Positions 44,702 to 52,171 of a DNA stretch of 64,000 nucleotides are shown here, in pieces (position 1 is the stretch's first letter; the number at the start of each line of letters is the position of its first letter). Made by a program: the position numbers and the translations under genes. Below the pieces are notes generated by a model. That model worked only from the letters and a program-made list of their open reading frames with translations. It was not told the DNA's origin and made no database searches. The DNA comes from Herbaspirillum sp. RTI4. Its GTDB lineage: Bacteria; Pseudomonadota; Gammaproteobacteria; Burkholderiales; Burkholderiaceae_D. The stretch lies in NCBI RefSeq assembly GCF_034313965.1, contig NZ_JAVIWQ010000002.1, positions 3,348,001 through 3,412,000 of the forward strand. Reading direction: 5' to 3'.

Positions 44702-47260
44702 ATGATGCCTGCTTCCACCTCCCACCACTCCGCCGGATATCGGCCAACGCCCATTTTTCTCAATATCAGCGACTGCCAGATCATTACTGCACAGACCTAC
44801 AGCCCGCCCTCACCTGTACGCACTCCTACCGACCAACGCATCATGTTTGACAGCGCCGAGTTCCACGACTTTGAAACATTCGAACGGCAGGGTCTTTATA
44901 AACTGAGTCGGGCGCAACTAATTGAGTCAATCGATGAAATCAAATGTTTCGTCAATAGGGCGACTTCCTCTCCGCGCACCGCGCAAGAAATTTGCGATGC
45001 GCTCGACAGCTTCCTGAGCAGCGTCCGCTTCGCCGCCAATCCTGTCCGGGAAACCGTTTACGGAAAACTGAAAGCAGTACTGCACCGAATTTGTGACTGC
45101 TTGCTGGATGAAGATATCGCCCTGCACTTGCGGCTCAAGGCCGTGCAGGAATTTGCACTGGGGGTCATCGAATGCATCAGCGGCGCCAGCAATGCGCTGG
45201 ACAAAATATTGAACGAGTTGGAATTGGCCGGCGCTGGCTTCAGCGGTCACTTCGCGCAAATGCTGGAGGATAAATTCAATAGCGAAGTGGCCGAGTTCGT
45301 TCAGCAACTAATTCAATCCGAAACGAAAACTGCGCAAAAAAAACTCCTGCTGTCGTATGAAACGCATATCGGTCGTTACTACCGCGACCGGTATGGCGAA
45401 ATGGTCGGACTCGCGCCTGCGGAAGGCGTCGATATGCACGCCAGCCATCTGCCTCACATAAGCTCAAAGCACAACAGACTCGTAGAGCAATTCGAACAAA
45501 ATCTGCTCAAACGACTGTCAGCAACCAGCATTGCAATGGAACTGAGCATGCGACTGAAAGAGGAACTCCATGCCGCCATCCCCGCTGATTTATTGAATGC
45601 GAACGGCGAATTTTATGTGGCAGGCTGCGCCGCATTGGAACGCCATCTGTCCTTGCCGGAAACACGCCTGCACTACGGCCTGATCTCACCCTCGGCAGTC
45701 TTGCAGATTCAGGACAATGGCGAATTCAAACTGGCTTCTGCACAGCACGTCCTCGCCTGCATCATCCTGAAAAATGCTCTGGATGAAAATATTATCGACC
45801 GCTGGGAGGCCCGCATTCCCAGGGGTCTGGGTTTGCAGGCATCTGCAGCCGGATGGAATGTGCTTGGTTTAGGTGAATTATTCTGGGCCGAAGCGCCCGG
45901 AGAAAGCACTCCACAAGCGCTGACATTCAGCCTTCTCAATGATTGCAAGGCAGCCTGCGTGCTGCCCTCTGCGATGCTATTGGAAGCGCTGGCCAACACC
46001 GCTCCCGAAGAACGCCTGACGCAATTGCGCACAAGCTGGCTTGGTCATCCCACCGGTAACGAAGAGCCGTCTCCGAGCAATAGCGCTCAGGTACTTGCCT
46101 GGGCAATACGCCACAACGATGCTGCGCTATTTGAAAAAATCGTCGCGCATTATCAGCAATACAAAGCTGCTCCGGACGAGTCCGACATGGCGATGCTGAT
46201 TGATGCACAACATAGCGCCAGCAGTGCGCACTATTTCAACAAACTGCTGACGCATTTTTTCCCGGTCGAACAAGGACCGGCACTCCTGCAACAGACCATC
46301 CGCATCCGCGCACCGGAACTGTTGAACGCCCTGGTGCGACAATTGCCGTTCAAAAATCCTGAATTGAAGGCCGCGCTGCAACAATGCGTCAAAGAAAATT
46401 TCAGTGCCGGTTGTCGCTCTCTGCTGGAAACCCACGCCGATCTGCTGCACTCCATCGAACATCATCGAGGCAGCCGCAAGGAAGGCATCGGCCAGAATGG
46501 CAAGAGTCAAGCCAGCTTCGGCTATGACCCCTCACTTTTACTCGATGTGCAGAGTGCGGAAATCGCCCGCATGCTCATTACTGCCGGCGCAGAAATCAAT
46601 GTGCGGGTGCCTTTGGGCCGCGAAAAAATCTCGCCGCTGGGATGTGCGATACGCATGGAGCGCAATGAGGTGGCGGTAGAGCTGTATAGCGCAGGCGCGC
46701 TGCTGCTGGAGCAGGATATGTCCGATTTAATGGAGAATCCGGTTTTGCTCAAAGAGTTGCTGATCAAGCGCACGCCCAGCTTTTTCGATACCGAGCAACC
46801 CGCACTGACGATGTTGCGAACGGCGCTGCTGGAGGGACAAATCAGTTCTGCCGAACTGTTACTGCAAGGCTTCCTGGAGCGTAATGCAGCGAACCCCAAA
46901 AAACTTCACAAACTATTTGAGCCCTTTGCTCCGCGGCAAAACGATCTGCTGACCTATGCCGTCTCGGAAGGCCATGCATCCATAGTGGAAATTTTTCTGA
47001 AATATTCGCACTTCCTCAATCCCGCCGATCTGAATGAAAGCAAGCGCTCCGATGGCTTCAACGCCCTGATGCTGGCCGCCCGTATCGGTAACCGGCACAT
47101 GCTGAAGATGCTACTGCGCTGCGAGGCAATTGAGCTTCATCCTAAGAATCGCAAGACCGGCAACAATACAACGTGGGACTTTGGACGGGACAGAGAACTC
47201 AATCAGATCGTGCGGGAACGCAAAGGATTGCGGCCACAGCCTGCAGAAATCCCCATGTAG
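44702..47260 (+). CDS. Large ankyrin-repeat protein, candidate effector
   Basis: An 852-residue soluble protein of no family I can name. The start is polar and Ser/Thr/Pro-rich (MMPASTSHHSAGYRPTP) with no signal peptide. Residues up to about 400 are mainly helical and unrecognised. From about 470 onward ankyrin-like units appear: AWAIRHNDAALFEKIV, ARMLITAGAEINVRV, LLTYAVSEGHASIVEIFLKY and GFNALMLAARIGNRHMLKMLL. The ATG at 44702 has GGAG eight bases upstream; the frame is open further upstream (in-frame ATG at 44639). Ankyrin repeats with a disordered N-terminus suit a protein injected into a eukaryotic host, but an internal role cannot be excluded. Confidence 0.75.
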   Translation: MMPASTSHHSAGYRPTPIFLNISDCQIITAQTYSPPSPVRTPTDQRIMFDSAEFHDFETFERQGLYKLSRAQLIESIDEIKCFVNRATSSPRTAQEICDALDSFLSSVRFAANPVRETVYGKLKAVLHRICDCLLDEDIALHLRLKAVQEFALGVIECISGASNALDKILNELELAGAGFSGHFAQMLEDKFNSEVAEFVQQLIQSETKTAQKKLLLSYETHIGRYYRDRYGEMVGLAPAEGVDMHASHLPHISSKHNRLVEQFEQNLLKRLSATSIAMELSMRLKEELHAAIPADLLNANGEFYVAGCAALERHLSLPETRLHYGLISPSAVLQIQDNGEFKLASAQHVLACIILKNALDENIIDRWEARIPRGLGLQASAAGWNVLGLGELFWAEAPGESTPQALTFSLLNDCKAACVLPSAMLLEALANTAPEERLTQLRTSWLGHPTGNEEPSPSNSAQVLAWAIRHNDAALFEKIVAHYQQYKAAPDESDMAMLIDAQHSASSAHYFNKLLTHFFPVEQGPALLQQTIRIRAPELLNALVRQLPFKNPELKAALQQCVKENFSAGCRSLLETHADLLHSIEHHRGSRKEGIGQNGKSQASFGYDPSLLLDVQSAEIARMLITAGAEINVRVPLGREKISPLGCAIRMERNEVAVELYSAGALLLEQDMSDLMENPVLLKELLIKRTPSFFDTEQPALTMLRTALLEGQISSAELLLQGFLERNAANPKKLHKLFEPFAPRQNDLLTYAVSEGHASIVEIFLKYSHFLNPADLNESKRSDGFNALMLAARIGNRHMLKMLLRCEAIELHPKNRKTGNNTTWDFGRDRELNQIVRERKGLRPQPAEIPM

Positions 47261-47264
47261 GACG

Positions 47265-47301
47265 TGCCGGCTGCGCCGTGGCACACATGGCGCAGCCGGC
47301 A
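47265..47301. terminator. Hairpin between convergent ankyrin and permease genes
   Basis: Perfect 13-bp stem TGCCGGCTGCGCC / GGCGCAGCCGGCA with an 11-base loop, just after the ankyrin stop codon and 26 bases before the permease stop. No long T-run. Confidence 0.7.
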
Positions 47302-47326
47302 GACTTGGCAGAATCTCTTCCCGGCA

Positions 47327-48187
47327 TTACAACTTCTCCGTATCGCCGGAAGTAGGCTGCCATTTCATCAGACGTTTTTCGATGACGCCAACCGCCAGAT
47401 CCAGCACCAGCGCAAAAACAGTCAACACCACAATACCGGCAAACACGGTATTGATATCGAAGGTCCCTTCCGCCTGCAAAATCAAATAACCGATACCGCG
47501 CGCGGAACCGAGGTATTCACCCACGACCGCGCCGACAAAGGCCAGACCGATAGCAGTATGCAAGCTGGAAAAGACCCAGGAAGTTGCCGAGGGCAGATAG
47601 ACCGTACGCAGCAACTGGCGGGCGTTGGCACCCAACATGCGGGCATTGGCCAGCACTACCGGGCTGACTTCCTTGACGCCCTGATAGACATTGAAAAAGA
47701 CAATAAAAAAGACCAGCGTCACCGCCAGCGCCACCTTGGACCAGATACCCAGGCCAAACCACATGGCGAAGATGGGAGCCAGAATCACACGCGGCATCGA
47801 ATTGGCGGCCTTGACGTAAGGATCAAAAATCGCCGAGGCGACCGGTGCCAGCGCCAGCCACAAGCCCATGCCTAATCCAGAGACCGTACCGATGGCAAAC
47901 GCCAGCAGGGTTTCGGTTAGCGTAATGAGCAGATGCGAATAAATTTCAGCGGGAAACGTCAGCGTGAACCAGTTCCAGTCGCCGATGCCGACTTCAAGCG
48001 TGCCGCTGCCCACCGTGAACCATTGCCAGATACGCACCACGATTTTGAGCGGTTCGCCGAAGAAAAAAGCGGTTTGCGGATCGCGGGTGGCGATATGCCA
48101 GATGCCGATAATCACCACCAGCACCAGGCATTGCCAGTAGCGGATGTTGTTGCGGTTGGGAGTCAGGTAAGAGAAAAATTGTCGCAT
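47327..48187 (-). CDS. ABC importer permease (nitrate/sulfonate/taurine type)
   Basis: A 286-residue inner-membrane permease of the SsuC/TauC family. It has about six membrane segments and the EAA loop NARMLGANARQLLRTVYLPSA; GLGMGLWLALAPVASAI and SMPRVILAPIFAMWFGLG are conserved blocks. A hydrophilic loop near residues 50-75 is longer than usual. It is the last gene of a three-gene operon and begins two bases after the ATPase stop codon. The substrate is not known. Confidence 0.9.
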   Translation of the reverse strand: MRQFFSYLTPNRNNIRYWQCLVLVVIIGIWHIATRDPQTAFFFGEPLKIVVRIWQWFTVGSGTLEVGIGDWNWFTLTFPAEIYSHLLITLTETLLAFAIGTVSGLGMGLWLALAPVASAIFDPYVKAANSMPRVILAPIFAMWFGLGIWSKVALAVTLVFFIVFFNVYQGVKEVSPVVLANARMLGANARQLLRTVYLPSATSWVFSSLHTAIGLAFVGAVVGEYLGSARGIGYLILQAEGTFDINTVFAGIVVLTVFALVLDLAVGVIEKRLMKWQPTSGDTEKL

Positions 48188-48189
48188 GC

Positions 48190-48999
48190 TCAGGCCATCC
48201 GTTTTTGTTGTTGGTATCCCTTGAGGACTTCATCGCGCAGCACATTCCAGATTTGCCGGTGCAATTCGATAAAGCGGGGATGGCTGCGAATTTCTGCGAC
48301 GTCACGCGGCCGGTCGAGATCAATCACGAATTCGCCGATCGGATGCGTCGCCGGGCCAGCCGACAGGACGATCACGCGATCCGACATGGCAATCGCCTCA
48401 TCCAGATCATGCGTGATGAAGAGCACCGCTTTTTTCTTGGCCTGCCACAGCTCCAGCACTTCGTTTTCCATCAGTTGCCGGGTCTGGATGTCGAGCGCGG
48501 AAAATGGCTCGTCCATCAGGATGATGTCGGGATCGAGAATCAGCGTTTGCGCCAGCGCTACCCGCTTGCGCATGCCGCCCGATAACTGGTGCGGGTAACG
48601 GTCGCCAAAGCCTTGCAAGCCGACACGCGTGAGCCATTGTTCGCCCAGCTCGACTGCTTCGGCGTCGTCCATGCCGCGATATTGCAAACCGGCGATGACG
48701 TTTTGCAGCGCGCTGCGCCACGGCATCAGCGCTTCTGCCTGGAACATGTACCCGGCCCGAGGGTTGATCGAAGTCAGCTCTTCGCCGAAGACTTTGACGC
48801 TGCCGGTAGACGGCTGTAACAGTCCGGCACCGACATTGAGCAGCGTCGATTTACCGCAGCCGGTAGGGCCGACCACGGAAACGAATTCGCCGGGGGCAAT
48901 CGTCAGCGTGGTATCGGCTACGGCAGTGTAGCGCTGGGAGGGGTTGTCCTTGGAGACAAAGGTGCAGGAAATATTATCGAAACTGAGTGCTGGGATCAT
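48190..48999 (-). CDS. ABC importer ATP-binding protein (SsuB/TauB type)
   Basis: A 269-residue ATPase: Walker A VGPTGCGKSTLL, signature LSGGMRKRVALAQTL, Walker B IILMDEPFSALD, and the H-loop FITHDLDEAIAMSDRV. The C-terminal 40 residues (PRDVAEIRSHPRFIELHRQIW in part) are typical of nitrate/taurine ATPases. It energises the permease encoded immediately downstream. Confidence 0.92.
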   Translation of the reverse strand: MIPALSFDNISCTFVSKDNPSQRYTAVADTTLTIAPGEFVSVVGPTGCGKSTLLNVGAGLLQPSTGSVKVFGEELTSINPRAGYMFQAEALMPWRSALQNVIAGLQYRGMDDAEAVELGEQWLTRVGLQGFGDRYPHQLSGGMRKRVALAQTLILDPDIILMDEPFSALDIQTRQLMENEVLELWQAKKKAVLFITHDLDEAIAMSDRVIVLSAGPATHPIGEFVIDLDRPRDVAEIRSHPRFIELHRQIWNVLRDEVLKGYQQQKRMA

Positions 49000-49034
49000 C
49001 GTGAAAACTTTTCACACGGTAAGAAAGAAAAAGA

Positions 49035-49069
49035 CAATGCGCCACAGAGAGAAACGAAGTGGCGCATTG
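49035..49069 (-). terminator. Intercistronic hairpin between the binding protein and ATPase genes
   Basis: Perfect 11-bp inverted repeat CAATGCGCCAC / GTGGCGCATTG with a 13-base loop. There is no T-run. It may cause partial termination or protect the 3' end of the binding-protein mRNA, giving more binding protein than transporter. Confidence 0.6.
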
Positions 49070-49131
49070 CATTATGCAGATTAGGGGCAGCGCACCTGAG
49101 CACGCTGCGAGCTGGTACTGACTGGTATTTT

Positions 49132-50187
49132 TTACTTGTATTTTGCGTCGGCTTTGAGGACGAATTCGTTGGTGTAGGTTTTCGACAGATCGAAAGTTTT
49201 TCCGGCCAGATCAGGCTCGAAAGTTTGCAGTGTTTTCAATGCCGTGGCAGGGCCAGCGGCCGGGAACAGGCCATCCGGCGACATCGCTTCCCGCACTTTC
49301 ATGAAAGCAGCCAGGTACAAGGCACGGTCGCCCAATTGGTAGCTTTCCGGCACCACCTTGATGATGTCGGACGGGCCAGCTTGTTGTATCCACTTCAGCG
49401 CCCGCACCATGGCGTTAGTCAAAGCCTGCGTCGTATGCGGATTTTTTTTCAGAAAGGCGTCGGACGCGTACAGCGTCGCTGCCGGCATCGGACCGCCAAA
49501 GACGCTCTGGGTGTCTTTCAGCGTGCGGGTATCGGCAATCACACGCATTTCATTTTTTTGCTCCAGCATCGAAATGACCGGGTCCAGATTGGCCATGGCG
49601 TCGATCTGACCGGAGCGGAACGCAGCGACTGCACCCGCGCCAGCGCCGACACCGACGAAGGACACATCAGACGGTTTCAGACCGCCCTTGGCCAACACAA
49701 AACTGGCCATGATGCTGGTCGATGAACCGGGCGCCGTAACGCCAATTTTTTTGCCTTTCAGATCGGCAATGCTTTTGTAATTCGGCATGGTCTTGTTGGA
49801 GACGCCCAACACGATCTGCGGCGCGCGTCCCTGCAGGACGAAGGCGGTAATGGCCTGACCCTTGGCTTGCATGTTGATCGTATGTTCATACGCGCCGGAT
49901 ACCACATCCGCGCTGCCGCCTATCATGGCCTGCAAGGCCTTGGCACCGCCGGCGAAGTCGGAAATTTCGACTTGCAAGCCTTCATCTTTGAAATAGCCGA
50001 GTTGCTCGGCAATGGTCAGCGGCAAATAATAAAACAGGTTTTTGCCGCCAACGGCGAGTGCGATTCTGGTTTTTTCGAGAGCGGGCGCGGGTGGCGCAGA
50101 TTGGGCGAACAGCTTGCCGTTGAAAGTAAAGTAACCGAGTAAAAAGAGTCCGAGGGCGATCGCCAGCTGCTTCCAATTCATTTTCAT
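49132..50187 (-). CDS. ABC importer substrate-binding protein (NitT/TauT type)
   Basis: A 351-residue periplasmic protein. Residues 1-29 are a signal peptide (ending LFAQS). The mature part has RIALAVGGKNLFYYLPLTIAEQLGYF, GGSADVVSGAYEHT and LKGKKIGVTAPGSSTSIMASF, the pattern of NMT1-like binding proteins. The start at 50187 is preferred because CGGAG lies upstream. It is the first gene of the importer operon. The ligand (sulfonate, taurine, nitrate, pyrimidine or other) cannot be told. Confidence 0.9.
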   Translation of the reverse strand: MKMNWKQLAIALGLFLLGYFTFNGKLFAQSAPPAPALEKTRIALAVGGKNLFYYLPLTIAEQLGYFKDEGLQVEISDFAGGAKALQAMIGGSADVVSGAYEHTINMQAKGQAITAFVLQGRAPQIVLGVSNKTMPNYKSIADLKGKKIGVTAPGSSTSIMASFVLAKGGLKPSDVSFVGVGAGAGAVAAFRSGQIDAMANLDPVISMLEQKNEMRVIADTRTLKDTQSVFGGPMPAATLYASDAFLKKNPHTTQALTNAMVRALKWIQQAGPSDIIKVVPESYQLGDRALYLAAFMKVREAMSPDGLFPAAGPATALKTLQTFEPDLAGKTFDLSKTYTNEFVLKADAKYK

Positions 50188-50247
50188 TTTTTTGTCTCCG
50201 GGAGTTGATGCAGGGCCAGTCTCAACGACCCTTTTTGTTTTATTTGT

Positions 50248-50340
50248 GGCACCACTGATTCGGCACAGCAAGCAAGGCAAACTCAGGGAGAAAAACACAG
50301 CCTTGAGATTGCACCGCGCAGCGGCTTCATCCGTGGTGCC
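50248..50340 (-). repeat. Hairpin repeat element, copy C (degenerate)
   Basis: Ends GGCACCAC / GTGGTGCC are complementary; the right half (CTTGAGATTGCACCGCGCAGCGGCTTCATC) matches copies A and B with a few changes, whereas the left half is shortened and the internal palindrome lost. It lies 65 bases downstream of the recR stop codon. Confidence 0.7.
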
Positions 50341-50404
50341 TTATTGATGTGTGACGCATCAGCACACTGCCAACATCATACCCCAGCATGGAGGCATGCC
50401 GCTC

Positions 50405-51001
50405 TCAGGTCGCCCTGCGGTCGAGCATGGCACGGGCGATGGTACCGGCATCGACATACTCCAGCTCGCCTCCCACCGGCACGCCGCGCGCCAAACGGCT
50501 GACTTTGAGACCGCGCGCTTTCATCATTTCGCTGATGTAATGTGCCGTTGCTTCACCTTCATTGGTGAAATTGGTGGCCAGCACGACTTCCTGAACCACG
50601 CCGTCGGCGGCGCGGGCGATCAGCTTGTCGAGATGAATATCCTTGGGGCCTATGCCATCGAGCGGCGACAAGCGCCCCATCAGCACAAAATACAGTCCTT
50701 TATAGGTCAGCGTCTGTTCGATCATTAATTGATCGCCCGGCGTTTCGACCACGCACAGCAGGCTGGTGTCGCGTCCCTCGTCCTGACAGGTATCGCACAG
50801 CGATTCTTCGGTAAAGGTATTGCACTGCGCGCAATGGCGGATGTTTTGCGCTGCCTGCGCCAGCGCGCGGCTCAATTGGGCGGCACCGTCGCGGTCGTGC
50901 TGCAAGAGGTGAAAAGCAATCCGTTGCGCGGATTTCGGCCCGACGCCGGGCAGATGGCGCAGAGATTCAGTGAGGAAAACGAGGCTGTCAGGTGTTTTCA
51001 A
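50405..51001 (-). CDS. recR: Recombination protein RecR
   Basis: A 198-residue RecR: helix-hairpin-helix [18 protein letters not shown], a zinc finger with Cys57, Cys60, Cys69 and Cys72, and a Toprim domain ([35 protein letters not shown]). It works with RecF and RecO to load RecA at gaps. The start appears to be TTG (51001), which gives the family's usual KTPDSL beginning. It belongs to the conserved dnaX-ybaB-recR neighbourhood but is separated from ybaB by a YciI gene and a repeat. Confidence 0.95.
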   Translation of the reverse strand: MKTPDSLVFLTESLRHLPGVGPKSAQRIAFHLLQHDRDGAAQLSRALAQAAQNIRHCAQCNTFTEESLCDTCQDEGRDTSLLCVVETPGDQLMIEQTLTYKGLYFVLMGRLSPLDGIGPKDIHLDKLIARAADGVVQEVVLATNFTNEGEATAHYISEMMKARGLKVSRLARGVPVGGELEYVDAGTIARAMLDRRAT

Positions 51002-51121
51002 GGCGTCTTCTAATAGTTATTAATATATAAAAGCGATATAAAAGCGATACGAATGCGACAACAATGCGACACCAATGCGTCCATCCACAACGGGACGAAA
51101 GCGGGACGGAAGCGGGACGAA

Positions 51122-51412
51122 TCAGGCCTGACGAAAACCCGCCAATGCTTCCGCCGTCATCGAGGGAATGAACTCGGTAATCGTATATTCCGCCACTTCC
51201 CCGATGGAAAATGGATCGGATTCCATGATCGATTCCATCTCGGCGCGATCAGCCACGTCGGCAATAATGATGCCGCCTTTTCGCGGCACCTTGCGCCCCG
51301 ACATCAGGAAATTCCCGTTGGCGTAATGCTCGTTCAAAAAATGCTTATGCGCAGTCAGCAAGAGATCGACCTCCGCCGCTGACTTAATGTAAGTAATCGA
51401 AATAACGAACAT
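51122..51412 (-). CDS. YciI family protein
   Basis: A 96-residue small protein of the YciI fold: MFVISITYIKS start, LLTAHKHFLNEHY with the conserved His, LMSGRKVPRKGGIIIADV and DPFSIGEVAEYTITEF. GGGAGG precedes the ATG at 51412. The family holds putative hydrolases or ligand-binding proteins; the role is unknown. It lies between ybaB and recR on the same strand. Confidence 0.88.
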   Translation of the reverse strand: MFVISITYIKSAAEVDLLLTAHKHFLNEHYANGNFLMSGRKVPRKGGIIIADVADRAEMESIMESDPFSIGEVAEYTITEFIPSMTAEALAGFRQA

Positions 51413-51634
51413 GACGCCTCCCATTAACATTCAGGCAGTACGTTGCGGAAATCGCTGGGTCAATAACTAAGCGGCATCGCGCAGTAAATTTCAATCTCAG
51501 CAAGGAACTGCTGAACGTGGAAGCATCAAGCGGGCAAGATAAAAACAAAACCGCAGTAACACTTCAGTACGGTGAACATCACATCCCCGAAATGACACCG
51601 GGCAGTAGCTCTTCCCTCCCCCACCGCACGCCAC

Positions 51635-51759
51635 AGGAATCGCTGACCAAGCGTAGCGAGCGACAGGGTAAGAAGCGCAGCCGTACTTGAGTACGGTGAC
51701 GATTTTGAATCCTTGCAGCCCTGAGATTGCGCCGCGCAGCAGCTTAATCAGCGATTCCT
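51635..51759 (-). repeat. Hairpin repeat element, copy B
   Basis: A 125-base element with perfect 12-bp ends AGGAATCGCTGA / TCAGCGATTCCT and the internal palindrome CCGTACTTGAGTACGG. Its body matches copy A closely, but its ends are entirely different from those of copy A while remaining self-complementary. It begins two bases after the ybaB stop codon. Confidence 0.85.
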
Positions 51760-51760
51760 C

Positions 51761-52081
51761 TCAGAAGGGCATTTTGAAGCCGGGAGGCATGCCGGCGGTC
51801 ATGCCCGACATTTTTTCCTGCGACACGGCCTCGGCCTTGCGCACTGCGTCGTTAAATGCGGCGGCGACCAGATCTTCGAGCATGTCCTTGTCGTCGCTCA
51901 GAAGCGATGGATCGATCGATACCCGTTTGACATCGTTCTTGCAGGTCATCACGACCTTGACCAGCCCGGCTCCGGACTGACCTTCAACTTCGACCAGCGC
52001 CAGCTGATCCTGGGCTTTTTTCATGTTGTCCTGCATGGCCTGCGCCTGCTTCATCAGTCCTGCCAGTTGCCCCTTCATCAT
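51761..52081 (-). CDS. ybaB: YbaB/EbfC family nucleoid-associated protein
   Basis: A 106-residue protein with the family's Met/Gln-rich N-terminal helix ([17 protein letters not shown]), [25 protein letters not shown] and a C-terminal helix. It binds DNA as a dimer. GAGGAG lies seven bases before the first of two ATG codons. It is encoded 90 bases after dnaX, the standard order, and directly followed by repeat copy B. Confidence 0.93.
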   Translation of the reverse strand: MMKGQLAGLMKQAQAMQDNMKKAQDQLALVEVEGQSGAGLVKVVMTCKNDVKRVSIDPSLLSDDKDMLEDLVAAAFNDAVRKAEAVSQEKMSGMTAGMPPGFKMPF

Positions 52082-52171
52082 GCGTATGCTCCTCGTTCAC
52101 TATGAATGTAAAAAATTGATGTGTCTTGCACCACAACCAGGCCCTGCGCTGTCTATCTCCGCTGTCTGCCC

